Below are positions 17,364 to 28,855 of a DNA stretch of 64,000 nucleotides, piece by piece. The stretch spans positions 1-64,000 of the forward strand of contig NZ_AJYQ02000010.1 of NCBI RefSeq assembly GCF_000287055.2, given 5' to 3'. The position numbers were made by a program, and so were the translations under genes. Under the pieces are notes generated by a model, which was not told the origin of the DNA, ran no database searches, and worked only from the letters and a program-made list of their open reading frames with translations. Source of the stretch: Vibrio genomosp. F10 str. ZF-129. GTDB lineage: Bacteria; Pseudomonadota; Gammaproteobacteria; Enterobacterales; Vibrionaceae. Every line of letters begins with the position of its first letter. Position 1 is the first letter of the stretch.

Positions 17364-18491
17364 CTAACCTCTATGGATAGCATCGTTCGCTTGCTTTAAT
17401 AGATTTTGGCTCTCATTCATAAACTGCGAAGAGTAATCACCGAACCAATCACTGACTTCATTAAAACTCGTGATAAAGGCCTTCTTATCTTTTCCTTCTA
17501 ATATTTCTAACGCATCACCAAAACGCTGGTGAAAACGCTTTATCATATCTATGTTGTCCTGAGAAGAAAAAATGATATCGCCATACAGGTTAGGATCTTG
17601 GCCAAATAGACGGCCCACCATGGCGAGTTCAAGCCGATAAATCGGCGAACTCAATTGCAATAACTGATCAATATTCGGGTTTTCTTTGCTCAAGTGTAAA
17701 CCGTAAGCAAAAGAGGTAAAGTGACGTAAAGCTTGGATCAGCGTCATGCCGTTATCATGCTCATTGGCATCGATTTCACACAATGAAGCTCCCCAAATGG
17801 CAAACTGTTTCAACAGCCACTGATAACTCTCTTCACCTCGACCATGGCAGTAAACAATGACTTGTTTCGCTAAACTCGGTACATCAGGGCCAAACATTGG
17901 GTGTAAACCGACAACGGGGCCTTGATGAACATTAAGCATCGTTTCTAATGGCATCGATTTAATTGACGTTAAATCGCATAAAATACAGTCAGAAGGTAAG
18001 TTCGATAGTTTTTCAATGACGCCTTGAGTAAGGTGAATAGGAACGGTAACAACCACAAGTCCAGCGTTGTCTAAGATCTCGTCTGCTTTATCCCAATCTT
18101 GGCTTCCCAACACTTTTACCTGGTAGCCAGACAGAGTGAACATGCGGCCAAATAAGCCACCTAATTGCCCTTTACCACCAACAATAACAACCGATCTTAA
18201 CTCTGGGTTTAGGCACTTGAATCCTGAATCTTTTTCACTAGCATAGGACTCTCGCATGGTTCTGCGCAGAATATCTTCGATCAGTTGTGGTGGCACACCT
18301 TTTTTCTCTGCCTCATGCCGACGTGATGCAAGCATTGCCGCTTCACGATCAGGGGCATAAATAGGTAATCCATGCTCACTTTTGACTTCACCAACTTTCT
18401 CAACCAACGACAAACGTTGTGCTAGTAAGTCCAATATTTGCTTATCAACCGCATCTATTTGCTCACGCAATTCGTTTAATTCAACAGCCAT
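17364..18491 (-). CDS. tyrA: Bifunctional chorismate mutase / prephenate dehydrogenase TyrA
   Basis: Makes 4-hydroxyphenylpyruvate from chorismate via prephenate for tyrosine synthesis. The 375-aa product has an AroQ chorismate mutase domain (about 1-90) fused to an NAD-binding prephenate dehydrogenase domain (about 100-370; [15 protein letters not shown]ossmann motif, LHPMFGP). Second gene of aroF-tyrA, 12 bp after aroF, so it shares the TyrR-type control region. Confidence 0.97.
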   Translation of the reverse strand: MAVELNELREQIDAVDKQILDLLAQRLSLVEKVGEVKSEHGLPIYAPDREAAMLASRRHEAEKKGVPPQLIEDILRRTMRESYASEKDSGFKCLNPELRSVVIVGGKGQLGGLFGRMFTLSGYQVKVLGSQDWDKADEILDNAGLVVVTVPIHLTQGVIEKLSNLPSDCILCDLTSIKSMPLETMLNVHQGPVVGLHPMFGPDVPSLAKQVIVYCHGRGEESYQWLLKQFAIWGASLCEIDANEHDNGMTLIQALRHFTSFAYGLHLSKENPNIDQLLQLSSPIYRLELAMVGRLFGQDPNLYGDIIFSSQDNIDMIKRFHQRFGDALEILEGKDKKAFITSFNEVSDWFGDYSSQFMNESQNLLKQANDAIHRG

Positions 18492-18503
18492 GCTAGTTCC
18501 TTT

Positions 18504-19577
18504 TTACCCTTTCAGGCGATTCTCTAAAAACGGCACTAATTCTGCGTGCGCGTGACGTAATAGTGCCTCAGTTGCTTCCCAATTGATACACGCATCCGTA
18601 ATGGAAATTCCATATTTCATTTCACTAAGCGGTAAATCAGATGATTGATTTCCTTCGTGAATATGGCTTTCAATCATAAGACCAATAATTGACTGATTTC
18701 CTTCGCGAATTTGGTGGATCACATCTTCAGCAACTAAAGGCTGGCGGCGGTAATCTTTACGGGAATTAGCATGACTGCAATCCACCATTAATGACGCATC
18801 TAAGCCAAACTGGGCCATGTCTTGCTCACACTCAGTGACGGATACTGAATCGTAGTTGGTCTGTTTACCACCACGGAGAATTACGTGTCCATTTGGGTTA
18901 CCTTGAGTGGTTAAAAGCGCGACCTGGCCTTCACGGTTGATCCCCATGAAACGGTGACTGGATGAAGCCGCTTGCATAGCATTAATCGCGGTCGATAAGC
19001 TTCCATCGGTGCCATTTTTAAAACCAATCGGCATAGAAAGCCCACTGGCCATTTCTCGGTGCGTTTGTGATTCAGTTGTCCGTGCTCCAATCGCTGCCCA
19101 GCTAAATGTATCGGCTAAGTATTGTGGACTGATCGGGTCAAGCGCTTCTGTTGCCAACGGGATGTCCATTTCAGCGAGCTCAACAAGCAGTTCACGGCCC
19201 ACATGAAGACCATGCTCAATATCAAATGAACCATCGAGATGAGGGTCATTAATCAGGCCTTTCCAGCCAACCGTGGTTCTCGGCTTTTCAAAGTACACTC
19301 TCATCACAATGTAAAGCTGGTCGCTTAACTCTTCAGATAACGCTTTTAAGCGCTTCGCGTATTCTCTAGCGGCGTCTATATCGTGAATAGAGCAAGGACC
19401 GCAGACAACGAGTAAACGATGATCTTTTTTATGAATAATATTGGCGATGTTCTGACGGGATTCTTGAATAAACTGGCGTGCTTTATCGCTCAAAGGTAAC
19501 TTAGTTTTTAGTTCTTCAGGAGTAATCAATACCTGTTCATCACTAATATTGATATTGCTTAATTCACTTTTCTGCAT
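18504..19577 (-). CDS. aroF: 3-deoxy-7-phosphoheptulonate (DAHP) synthase, Tyr-sensitive type AroF
   Basis: First enzyme of the shikimate pathway: condenses PEP with erythrose 4-phosphate. The 357-aa product is a class I DAHP synthase with CGPCSIHD, KPRTTVGWKGLINDP and MVDCSHANS motifs. The N-terminus (MQKSELSNINISDEQVL) and coupling to tyrA point to the Tyr-controlled AroF paralogue rather than AroG/AroH. Three TyrR-like boxes lie upstream. Confidence 0.95.
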   Translation of the reverse strand: MQKSELSNINISDEQVLITPEELKTKLPLSDKARQFIQESRQNIANIIHKKDHRLLVVCGPCSIHDIDAAREYAKRLKALSEELSDQLYIVMRVYFEKPRTTVGWKGLINDPHLDGSFDIEHGLHVGRELLVELAEMDIPLATEALDPISPQYLADTFSWAAIGARTTESQTHREMASGLSMPIGFKNGTDGSLSTAINAMQAASSSHRFMGINREGQVALLTTQGNPNGHVILRGGKQTNYDSVSVTECEQDMAQFGLDASLMVDCSHANSRKDYRRQPLVAEDVIHQIREGNQSIIGLMIESHIHEGNQSSDLPLSEMKYGISITDACINWEATEALLRHAHAELVPFLENRLKG

Positions 19578-19586
19578 AACTACACC

Positions 19587-19604
19587 TGTATATTATTTTT
19601 TACA
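19587..19604 (-). promoter_or_regulatory. TyrR box 1 upstream of aroF
   Basis: TGTATATTATTTTTTACA fits TGTAAA-N6-TTTACA with one mismatch and lies 9 bp before the aroF start, where bound TyrR could block expression. Confidence 0.65.
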
Positions 19605-19670
19605 TTAAATTGTTTGGCATTTAACCACCGACCATAGCCATAAATTAACAGGATAAAATGACATTTCAAG

Positions 19671-19688
19671 TGTAAATATTAAAAAACA
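19671..19688. promoter_or_regulatory. Weak TyrR box upstream of aroF
   Basis: TGTAAATATTAAAAAACA, a good left half with a poor right half, 4 bp from the next box; the pair resembles the strong/weak box arrangement of aroF-type promoters. Confidence 0.45.
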
Positions 19689-19692
19689 ATAG

Positions 19693-19710
19693 TGTAAATT
19701 TTATATTACA
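19693..19710. promoter_or_regulatory. TyrR box 2 upstream of aroF
   Basis: TGTAAATTTTATATTACA, one mismatch from TGTAAA-N6-TTTACA. Confidence 0.6.
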
Positions 19711-19813
19711 CTCGTTATTTGCTTATATTACATTGAAAATAAGATGACTAATGGTGTTTTATTGCGCTCTTCTTATCTAGAATATCCTTACTTCTCTCCA
19801 TTTGGATAGCATT

Positions 19814-21490
19814 ATGGATCTTATTCTGTCGTTACTTCAGCAGATGTGCGTCTACCTCGTTTTGGCTTACATGCTCAGTAAGACGCCCATTTTTCTCCCT
19901 TTGCTGAACATATCAAATCGTATTAGCCATAAGCTCAGTGTTTATGTCCTATTTTCTCTGTTTTGCATTTTGGGCACCTACTTTGGTTTACAAATCAATG
20001 ATGCAATAGCAAATACTCGAGCGATCGGCGCGGTCATGGGGGGAATATTTGGTGGGCCTGTCGTAGGATTTTTTGTCGGACTCACTGGTGGCATGCATCG
20101 CTACTCTTTGGGCGGTTTTACCGACGTCGCTTGCGCAATATCAACCACCGCAGAAGGACTCATAGGCGGGCTCGTGCACACCTACTTTGTTAGAAAAAAC
20201 AAAGTAAGTCAGCTATTTAGCCCCAGCATCGTATTTGGGACCACATTGTTTGCTGAAATTATGCAAATGCTCATCATTTTGCTGGTTGCCAAGCCTTTTG
20301 CACAATCCTATGCCCTAGTCTCTGACATTGCCGCTCCTATGATCATCGCTAATTCCTTCGGGGCAGCACTGTTTATGAGTATCTTACAAGATAGAAAAAC
20401 CATCTTTGAAGAGTATTCTGCGACGTTTTCACGTCGAGCCTTAAACATTGCAGAACGCTCTGTTGGCGTCCTTTCTTCTGGGTTTAATAGCAAAAATGCC
20501 GAAAAAATCGCACGTATCGTCTACGAAGAAACCAGTGTCGGTGCGGTCTCCATCACGGATGACCAAAAGATCTTGGCGTTTGTCGGTATAGGGGATGATC
20601 ACCATAAGCCAGAGACTCCCATCTCATCGAACAGCACGTTAGACGCGATCAGTGAAAACAAAATCAAGTACCTTGATGGAAAAGAGACGCCGTACCAATG
20701 CTCTTTATCCCCAAAGTGCAAACTCGGCTCTGCTTTAATCATTCCATTGCGAGCGGGCGATCGAGTCATCGGAACCATTAAGCTTTACGAACCAAAGCGA
20801 AAACTCTTTTCAACCATTAATATGGCGATGGCTGAGGGTATTGCTCAGTTGCTTTCAAGTCAGATTCTCTATGGTGATTATCAACAGAAACAGATGTTGC
20901 TATCACAAGCCGAAATAAAATTGCTCCACGCTCAAGTGAATCCACATTTCTTGTTCAATGCACTGAATACTATCAATGCTATTATTCGCCGGGACCCCGA
21001 TAAAGCGCGTGACCTCATTCAGCATCTGTCGCATTTTTTTCGCAGTAACCTTAAGCAAAATATTGAGACCGTGACGCTAAAAGAAGAGCTTGCCCACGTT
21101 AATGCTTACCTGACCATCGAAAAAGCGCGCTTTAGTGAACGGTTAGAGATCGATGTGAACATTGACCCATTCCTACTCACGCGACAGCTCCCTAGCTTTA
21201 CACTCCAGCCTCTGGTTGAAAATGCCATCAAACATGGCACATCACAGAAACTGGAAGGCGGTATAGTTCGGATTTACAGTCAACCGGTTTTACAAGGTCA
21301 ACGTATTGTTGTGGAAGATAATGCCGGTCACTACAAAGCACCAAGTGACGATCACTCTGGTTTAGGAATGTCCATCGTTGATAAACGCTTAACCAATAAG
21401 TTTGGGCGTGATGCGGCACTAAAAATTGAAGTGGAAGAGAACCAATACACTCGAATGAGCTTTATTATTCCCACTCAAGAAAACCGCTAA
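19814..21490 (+). CDS. btsS: LytS/BtsS-type sensor histidine kinase
   Basis: Inner-membrane kinase of the LytS family; the E. coli ortholog senses extracellular pyruvate. The 558-aa product has a 5TM-5TMR_LYT sensor (about 1-200) with the GAVMGGIFGGPVVGFFVGLTGG and family-typical HRYS segments, a GAF-like region (about 215-355), then HisKA-type domain with HAQVNPHFLFNALN (His at the phosphoacceptor) and an HATPase domain (LQPLVENAIKHG). It resembles E. coli YehU along its length. ATG 19814 gives MDLILSLLQQM like YehU; the upstream TTG 19802 is less likely. btsR follows 9 bp later. Confidence 0.92.
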   Translation: MDLILSLLQQMCVYLVLAYMLSKTPIFLPLLNISNRISHKLSVYVLFSLFCILGTYFGLQINDAIANTRAIGAVMGGIFGGPVVGFFVGLTGGMHRYSLGGFTDVACAISTTAEGLIGGLVHTYFVRKNKVSQLFSPSIVFGTTLFAEIMQMLIILLVAKPFAQSYALVSDIAAPMIIANSFGAALFMSILQDRKTIFEEYSATFSRRALNIAERSVGVLSSGFNSKNAEKIARIVYEETSVGAVSITDDQKILAFVGIGDDHHKPETPISSNSTLDAISENKIKYLDGKETPYQCSLSPKCKLGSALIIPLRAGDRVIGTIKLYEPKRKLFSTINMAMAEGIAQLLSSQILYGDYQQKQMLLSQAEIKLLHAQVNPHFLFNALNTINAIIRRDPDKARDLIQHLSHFFRSNLKQNIETVTLKEELAHVNAYLTIEKARFSERLEIDVNIDPFLLTRQLPSFTLQPLVENAIKHGTSQKLEGGIVRIYSQPVLQGQRIVVEDNAGHYKAPSDDHSGLGMSIVDKRLTNKFGRDAALKIEVEENQYTRMSFIIPTQENR

Positions 21491-21499
21491 GGAATGAGT

Positions 21500-22219
21500 A
21501 TGCTTTCGGCTTTGGTTATTGATGATGAATTACTTGCTCGAGAAGAGCTCTCTGATCTGCTCGAAGAAACCGGTGCAGTATCCGTGTTGGATACTGCCAG
21601 CAATGCCATTGAAGGGCTGAAAAAAATTAATCAGTTAAAACCTGACGTGGTCTTTCTTGATATTCAAATGCCTCAAATTACCGGCATTGAATTACTAGGC
21701 ATGCTTGATCCAGAGACGATGCCCTATGTTGTGTTTGTTACCGCTTATGACGAATATGCGATTCAGGCTTTTGAAGATAACGCATTTGATTATTTGCTAA
21801 AGCCAGTCAATCCATGCCGATTGGATAAAACGATATCTCGCCTTCAAAAACACACAAATCCGATAGAGCAAAAGATCTCAACCATTGCCCCACGATCGCT
21901 TGAGCAAGTACCTTGTATTGGCTTAAACCGCATCATGATCATCCCAACGCTTGATGTTGAGTTCGCCTACACTGATATCAGTGGCGTGCACGTACAAACT
22001 CAGCAGCAAACCGCAACCTGTCAACTCACCTTAAAAGTGCTCGAAGAGAAAACCCCATTAGTGCGCTGTCACCGTCAGTACCTAGTCAATCCAAAAGCCA
22101 TCAAAGAAATTAAACTATTAGAAAATAACCTCGCTGAAATCGTAACGGTGAGCCACCATCAAGTTCCGGTCAGTAGACGTTACTTAAAAAGCTTAAAAGA
22201 GATGTTGGGATTTCACTAA
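21500..22219 (+). CDS. btsR: LytTR response regulator BtsR
   Basis: Partner of BtsS: receiver domain (about 1-120; acidic pocket DDE, phospho-acceptor Asp in VVFLDIQMP, Lys in YLLKPV) followed by a LytTR DNA-binding domain (about 138-238, ending VPVSRRYLKSLKEML). LytTR proteins bind direct repeats, and a candidate array lies before cstA 4 kb downstream. I prefer ATG 21500 because AAGGA (21489-21493) is 6 bp away, whereas ATG 21494 touches it. Confidence 0.93.
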   Translation: MLSALVIDDELLAREELSDLLEETGAVSVLDTASNAIEGLKKINQLKPDVVFLDIQMPQITGIELLGMLDPETMPYVVFVTAYDEYAIQAFEDNAFDYLLKPVNPCRLDKTISRLQKHTNPIEQKISTIAPRSLEQVPCIGLNRIMIIPTLDVEFAYTDISGVHVQTQQQTATCQLTLKVLEEKTPLVRCHRQYLVNPKAIKEIKLLENNLAEIVTVSHHQVPVSRRYLKSLKEMLGFH

Positions 22220-22311
22220 AACCTTTATTGCATGCTTACATTTCATGGCTCAGTGACGTGCAATATGCCGTGAAAAACCACCCTAAAATGGTTTCTCATT
22301 TTAAATCTCGG

Positions 22312-22365
22312 TATATTCTCAGCCGTAAGTATATTCTTAGACGTAAGGACATTCTTAGCCGCAGA
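22312..22365 (+). repeat. Three 18-bp tandem repeats between btsR and nagZ
   Basis: Units start at 22312, 22330 and 22348; the first two differ at two bases (TATATTCTCAGCCGTAAG / TATATTCTTAGACGTAAG), the third is more divergent. They sit between convergent genes. The frame across them is open but starts at an unsupported TTG, so I treat it as noncoding. Confidence 0.65.
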
Positions 22366-22380
22366 GAACATGGACGACCA

Positions 22381-23364
22381 CTAGTCGAGCATCATTTTTA
22401 TCGCTTCTGATGCTTGCTTCCATTGATTTGAACGGCGTAATTGAGCCAGTCTAAAAGACTGCTTTTTCAATAATGTCTCAGCGATAGGCACATCCATGAT
22501 AGGCAGGTTATCAAGGACTTCGACTTGAGCATCCCGCTTGTTACACACCAGAAGCATGTCGCACCCCGCGACTAATGATTGATGAGCTCGCTCAGCTGGG
22601 CTTCCCATGATCGATGCGCCTTCCATGGTTAAGTCATCAGAAAAAACCAACCCGTTAAAGCCCAGTTTTTGACGTAATACTTGTTGTAGCCAATACTCAG
22701 AACCGCTGGCTGGCTGATCATCATAATGAGGGTAAATAACATGGGCTGGCATCATGGCATCCAATACTCCCGCTTCAATCTGAGCCTTAAAAATAGCCAT
22801 GTCGGATTCAAAAATATCATCTCGATGATCATAAGGCGTTTCTAGGTGTGAGTCTGCTAATACACCACCATGCCCCGGGAAATGCTTCCCTGTCGTTGCC
22901 ATACCCACGGACTTCATCCCCTGCATATACGCTGTGCTGTAACAAATAATATCGTCAACACTGTCCCCAAATGCGCGGCTGCCTATCGCCTTGCATCCAT
23001 GGCCCTTATCTAAAACAGGCGCGAAACTAAGATCGATATCATGGGCGATAAGTTCTGCAGCCATCAACCAGCCACCTTGCTGAGCCAATTGTGCTCCCTC
23101 TTTATGTCTCGCGTATTCTTGAGCCGCTGGAATGATCGAAAAGCCTTCTCGGAAGCGCTGTACTCGTCCCCCCTCTTGATCGACACCAATTAAGAATGGT
23201 CGCTTAACCGTTTTACGGATCGCTTTGTTCAATGCTAATAGCTGCTCACTATCGTGATAGTTTCGAGCGAATAGGATCAAACCGCCTACCGTTGGGTGCT
23301 CTAGAATTTCCTTGTCTTCTGCCGTCAGTTCATAGCCTTCAACGTCGACCCATAATGGACCCAT
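22381..23364 (-). CDS. nagZ: Beta-N-acetylglucosaminidase NagZ
   Basis: Cytosolic glycoside hydrolase family 3 enzyme that removes GlcNAc from anhydro-muropeptides imported during peptidoglycan recycling, and so sets the level of AmpC-inducing muropeptides. The 327-aa product has the substrate motif KHFPGHGG followed by DSH and the nucleophile Asp in [12 protein letters not shown]. It is divergent from anmK-murQ, which act on the released anhydroMurNAc, giving a compact recycling locus. Confidence 0.96.
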   Translation of the reverse strand: MGPLWVDVEGYELTAEDKEILEHPTVGGLILFARNYHDSEQLLALNKAIRKTVKRPFLIGVDQEGGRVQRFREGFSIIPAAQEYARHKEGAQLAQQGGWLMAAELIAHDIDLSFAPVLDKGHGCKAIGSRAFGDSVDDIICYSTAYMQGMKSVGMATTGKHFPGHGGVLADSHLETPYDHRDDIFESDMAIFKAQIEAGVLDAMMPAHVIYPHYDDQPASGSEYWLQQVLRQKLGFNGLVFSDDLTMEGASIMGSPAERAHQSLVAGCDMLLVCNKRDAQVEVLDNLPIMDVPIAETLLKKQSFRLAQLRRSNQWKQASEAIKMMLD

Positions 23365-23462
23365 ATCTTCTCCTAACTCCGCATAAATTCGCTAAGTCAT
23401 CGAGATTATTCGCTTTAAAAATGCTTTACAATGATTTTAGGTTTGAACTCAGTGAATATACG

Positions 23463-25512
<2,050 letters not shown>

Positions 25513-25647
25513 CTGATGCGGCTAAACTGATGTCGCTTAACTAATACATCTTGAACATAGCGCTCGCTTAGCCCGTGGGCCAAGCATTGGCCAGGTTGTT
25601 GTTTTCCCTAGTCAATGCTTTACTTGTTTATGGTAGACACCCATTCA

Positions 25648-25989
25648 TCAGTTGCTGTATTCAGACCAACCGCGTTGCCACTCCATGCGAAATTTCTGTG
25701 ATTCTTCGGTTCCTTCACATACCCCTTCATAGTACTGACCAGACAGTCCCATTTGGTAAGCAAAATTAGGATTACAGTACTCTGTCACTCCCACAGTATA
25801 TCCTTCGGTGTATTCCGACACTTTAACGCCACCAAGCTTTGATAAGTCTTTGTATGAACGTTCAGTATGTCCTTTAATTCCATCTTGGTATCCAATTTGA
25901 TACCAATCCCCGCTTTCCGCTAACTGCTCTGTACTACTAGCACAGCCAGTCAGAGCGCCAACCAAAGCCAGTGCGATAATATGTTTCAT
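25648..25989 (-). CDS. DUF2799 family lipoprotein
   Basis: 113-aa predicted lipoprotein: signal peptide with lipobox LTGC, so Cys16 would be lipidated. The mature part shows the DUF2799 pattern of spaced Tyr/Gly motifs (YQIGYQDG, YTEGYTVGV, YCNPNFAYQMG, YYEGVCEG). Two mature Cys residues could form a disulfide. Function of the family is unknown. It is a lone minus-strand gene between murQ and cstA. The next residue after Cys is Ala, so outer-membrane sorting is plausible. Confidence 0.82.
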   Translation of the reverse strand: MKHIIALALVGALTGCASSTEQLAESGDWYQIGYQDGIKGHTERSYKDLSKLGGVKVSEYTEGYTVGVTEYCNPNFAYQMGLSGQYYEGVCEGTEESQKFRMEWQRGWSEYSN

Positions 25990-26045
25990 TATTTTCCTTT
26001 CGCTTATAACGTTTTACTACAACATGACATTTAATTTCCTATCCC

Positions 26046-26185
26046 GCCACTTAATTTTGATAGCGTCCTTTTAAATCGGTCACAGGCCTTTGAGATATGA
26101 TGGCAACCGTTTACGTCCGGCACGAACCACTTAATTATATTGGATACCACTCAGCTAGGTATATGACCACTGAGTGGTTTACTGA
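26046..26185 (+). promoter_or_regulatory. Seven phased LytTR-like half-sites upstream of cstA (candidate BtsR operator array)
   Basis: Seven 20-bp units begin at 26046, 26066, 26086, 26106, 26126, 26146 and 26166. All have C at positions 2 and 3, T at 6 and A at 8 (NCCNNTNA). The last four start ACC: ACCGTTTA, ACCACTTA, ACCACTCA, ACCACTGA. ACCGTTTAC at 26106 fits the published LytTR half-site consensus fully, and ACC repeats are the reported core of BtsR sites in E. coli. A weaker eighth copy (GACATTTA) is at 26026. The candidate -10 TATCAT at 26209-26214 puts the array upstream, as for an activator. Confidence 0.65.
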
Positions 26186-26252
26186 ATGTGCCTATTCATT
26201 GGGTTAGTTATCATAGAGGCTGAACTGATAATTTAAATCAAAGGATGACCCT

Positions 26253-27737
26253 ATGTTGTGGTTTTTTACTTGTGTTGCTGCCCTTATTGGCGGCTATTTT
26301 ATTTATGGCGCTTTCATTGAAAAAGTTTTTGGTATCAATGAAAAACGTAAAACGCCCGCTCACACGAAAACCGACGGTGTGGATTACGTTCCAATGTCGA
26401 CACCAAAAGTTTACCTGGTTCAACTACTCAACATAGCCGGGGTTGGCCCAATCTTTGGCCCAATCATGGGGGCACTGTATGGCCCAGCCGCGATGCTTTG
26501 GATTGTTATCGGTTGTATCTTTGCGGGTGCCACTCATGATTACTTCTCAGGTATGCTTTCTGTGCGTAATGGCGGGGCTTCGGTACCCACCATCACAGGC
26601 CGCTACTTAGGCAAAGGCGCCAAACATTTTATGAACATTTTTGCCATTGTCTTGTTGCTGCTTGTTGGTGTGGTATTCGTTTCGGCGCCTGCTGGAATGA
26701 TCACAAACCTAATCAATGACCAAACGGATCTGAACGTTAGCATGAGCACGTTAGTCGCCATCATTTTTGGCTACTACATCATCGCAACGATTGTCCCAGT
26801 TGATAAAATCATTGGTCGCTTCTATCCATTGTTTGGGGCGTTACTGATCTTCATGTCAGTGGGTCTAATTACAGCCGTTGCCGTATCAAGTGAGCACACG
26901 GTTCTTGGTGGCTTTGAAGTGAGTGACATGTTCAACAACATGAATCCTAACGATATGCCACTTTGGCCAGCACTCTTTATCACCATAGCTTGCGGTGCTA
27001 TTTCTGGCTTCCACGCGACTCAGTCTCCACTTATGGCTCGCTGCATGGAAAATGAAAAAAATGGTCGCTTCGTCTTTTACGGCGCAATGATTGGTGAAGG
27101 TATCATCGCTCTTATCTGGTGTGCTCTTGCTCTATCTTTCTTTGGCTCGGTTGATGCTTTGGGTGAAGCCGTAGCAAATGGCGGACCTGGTGCGGTGGTT
27201 TACGGTGCTTCATTTGGTCTTTTGGGTGTATTTGGTGGTATTTTAGCGTTCCTAGGTGTGGTTATCCTGCCAATCACGTCTGGCGATACTGCTTTCCGTT
27301 CAAGCCGTTTGATTTTGGCTGAATACTTCAACATGGAGCAAAAAACGCTGCGTAACCGTCTACTGATGGCACTACCACTGTTTGTACTTGGCGGTGTGTT
27401 AACTCAAGTTGACTTCGGAATTATCTGGCGTTATTTCGGGTTTGCTAACCAAACTACCGCCGTCATGATGCTTTGGACCGCTTCCGCATACCTGCTGCGC
27501 CACGGAAAAATGCACTGGGTAACCACGGTTCCTGCTATGTTCATGACGACCGTTGTGTCTACCTTCATTCTAAACAACAGTACCCTTGGCTTTGGCTTAC
27601 CAATTCAACTATCTACCATTGTGGGCATCTTATTCACTTTAGGCGTAACCGCTTATGTCATTAAGATTTCAAAAGGCAAAGGCGACACTGATTTGGCTGA
27701 TGAAGAGCACCCTCAGGTTGAAACTAAGACCGCGTAA
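26253..27737 (+). CDS. cstA: CstA-family peptide/pyruvate transporter, short form
   Basis: 494-aa polytopic inner-membrane protein of the carbon starvation CstA family, with about a dozen hydrophobic segments. Family motifs include LNIAGVGPIFGPIMGALYGP and HDYFSGMLSVRNGG-type sequence (about 50-110), and SGFHATQSPLMAR near 245. E. coli CstA and BtsT are about 700 aa, so this is a compact version. In E. coli BtsSR turns on the CstA-like pyruvate symporter BtsT; the phased half-site array just upstream and btsSR 4 kb away suggest this is the BtsSR target here. Substrate (pyruvate or peptides) is inferred. Confidence 0.88.
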   Translation: MLWFFTCVAALIGGYFIYGAFIEKVFGINEKRKTPAHTKTDGVDYVPMSTPKVYLVQLLNIAGVGPIFGPIMGALYGPAAMLWIVIGCIFAGATHDYFSGMLSVRNGGASVPTITGRYLGKGAKHFMNIFAIVLLLLVGVVFVSAPAGMITNLINDQTDLNVSMSTLVAIIFGYYIIATIVPVDKIIGRFYPLFGALLIFMSVGLITAVAVSSEHTVLGGFEVSDMFNNMNPNDMPLWPALFITIACGAISGFHATQSPLMARCMENEKNGRFVFYGAMIGEGIIALIWCALALSFFGSVDALGEAVANGGPGAVVYGASFGLLGVFGGILAFLGVVILPITSGDTAFRSSRLILAEYFNMEQKTLRNRLLMALPLFVLGGVLTQVDFGIIWRYFGFANQTTAVMMLWTASAYLLRHGKMHWVTTVPAMFMTTVVSTFILNNSTLGFGLPIQLSTIVGILFTLGVTAYVIKISKGKGDTDLADEEHPQVETKTA

Positions 27738-27781
27738 TGCGTCGATAACACTTTGTATCAATGGGTACAAAAACAAACAAT

Positions 27782-27816
27782 AAAAATGGAGCGCTACCTT
27801 AGCGCTCCATTTTTTA
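27782..27816. terminator. Bidirectional terminator between cstA and ispH
   Basis: AAAATGGAGCGCT / AGCGCTCCATTTT stem (27782-27795 and 27801-27814), ACCTT loop, A-run and T-run on either side. Confidence 0.9.
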
Positions 27817-27856
27817 TCTCTCAACATAAACTTACAGTAAATAAACCTACGGAAAA

Positions 27857-28819
27857 CTAGTCTATCTGCTTAATCTGTAATTCTTTAGGAACTTCAAAGA
27901 ACATATTCTCTTCTCTTCCTAGTACGTTTTCTACCGAGCTTGCTCCGAGTTCTTTAATACGATCCAATATTTGATCGACCAGCTCTTCTGGTGCTGATGC
28001 GCCAGCGGTCACGCCCACTTTTACTTTTCCATTAAACCATTCTGGCTTAATGTCTTCTGGACAATCTGTCAGGTAACCCGGTGTACCCAGTTTTTCAGCT
28101 AATTCTTTCAGACGCGTTGAATTGGATGAATTTTTTGAACCGACGACGACCATCACATCAACATCATTAGCGAGTTCACGAACCGCATCTTGACGATTCT
28201 GGGTCGCGTAGCAAATATCATCTTTGCGAGGTCCTTGAATATCTGGGAAGACACGGCGAAGCTCATCAATCACATCAGCGGTTTCATCGACCGACAGCGT
28301 CGTTTGACTGACATAGTGAAGATGTGAGGTGTCTTTTACCTTCGCTTTTAACGCTTCAACATCGCTCGGTACTTCAACCAAATACATCCCCCCCTGATTG
28401 CTGGCGTATTGCCCCATCGTACCTTCCACTTCAGGGTGCCCAGCATGGCCAATCAGTACCACTTCCATATGCTTACGGCTGGCTCTTGCGACTTCCATAT
28501 GGACTTTTGTCACCAATGGGCAAGTCGCATCAAAGACGGTTAATTCACGTACTTTAGCTTCTTGTCGAACCGCCTGAGATACACCATGGGCCGAAAAAAT
28601 GACAATCTGGCCATCTGGCACTTCATCCAGTTCTTCCACAAACACCGCACCGCGCTGCTTTAGCCCTTCGACCACAAAGCGGTTATGCACCACTTCATGA
28701 CGCACGTATATCGGCGCTTCATAGATTTCAAGTGCGCGTTCCACAATGCTAATGGCACGGTCTACACCGGCACAAAAGCCACGTGGGTTAGCTAAAAGAA
28801 TTTTCATGTCTTTACTCAT
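27857..28819 (-). CDS. ispH: 4-hydroxy-3-methylbut-2-enyl diphosphate reductase IspH (LytB)
   Basis: Last enzyme of the MEP isoprenoid pathway; a [4Fe-4S] enzyme producing IPP and DMAPP. The 320-aa product has the three cluster Cys residues in [22 protein letters not shown] and [12 protein letters not shown] start four codons later ([12 protein letters not shown], 28807) is possible. Last gene of the ribF-ileS-lspA-fkpB-ispH run, the order also seen in E. coli. Confidence 0.97.
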   Translation of the reverse strand: MSKDMKILLANPRGFCAGVDRAISIVERALEIYEAPIYVRHEVVHNRFVVEGLKQRGAVFVEELDEVPDGQIVIFSAHGVSQAVRQEAKVRELTVFDATCPLVTKVHMEVARASRKHMEVVLIGHAGHPEVEGTMGQYASNQGGMYLVEVPSDVEALKAKVKDTSHLHYVSQTTLSVDETADVIDELRRVFPDIQGPRKDDICYATQNRQDAVRELANDVDVMVVVGSKNSSNSTRLKELAEKLGTPGYLTDCPEDIKPEWFNGKVKVGVTAGASAPEELVDQILDRIKELGASSVENVLGREENMFFEVPKELQIKQID

Positions 28820-28855
28820 GCGAGTTCATCTCAATGTTCGATATTTTACGATAAC

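Noticed and set aside
22228..22410. 60-codon frame with hexapeptide repeats between btsR and nagZ
   Set aside because: Starts at an unsupported TTG, overlaps nagZ antisense, and its repeats simply reflect the 18-bp DNA repeats.
26238..26436. Two short frames overlapping the cstA start on both strands
   Set aside because: Shadow frames of the cstA N-terminus; no start signals of their own.
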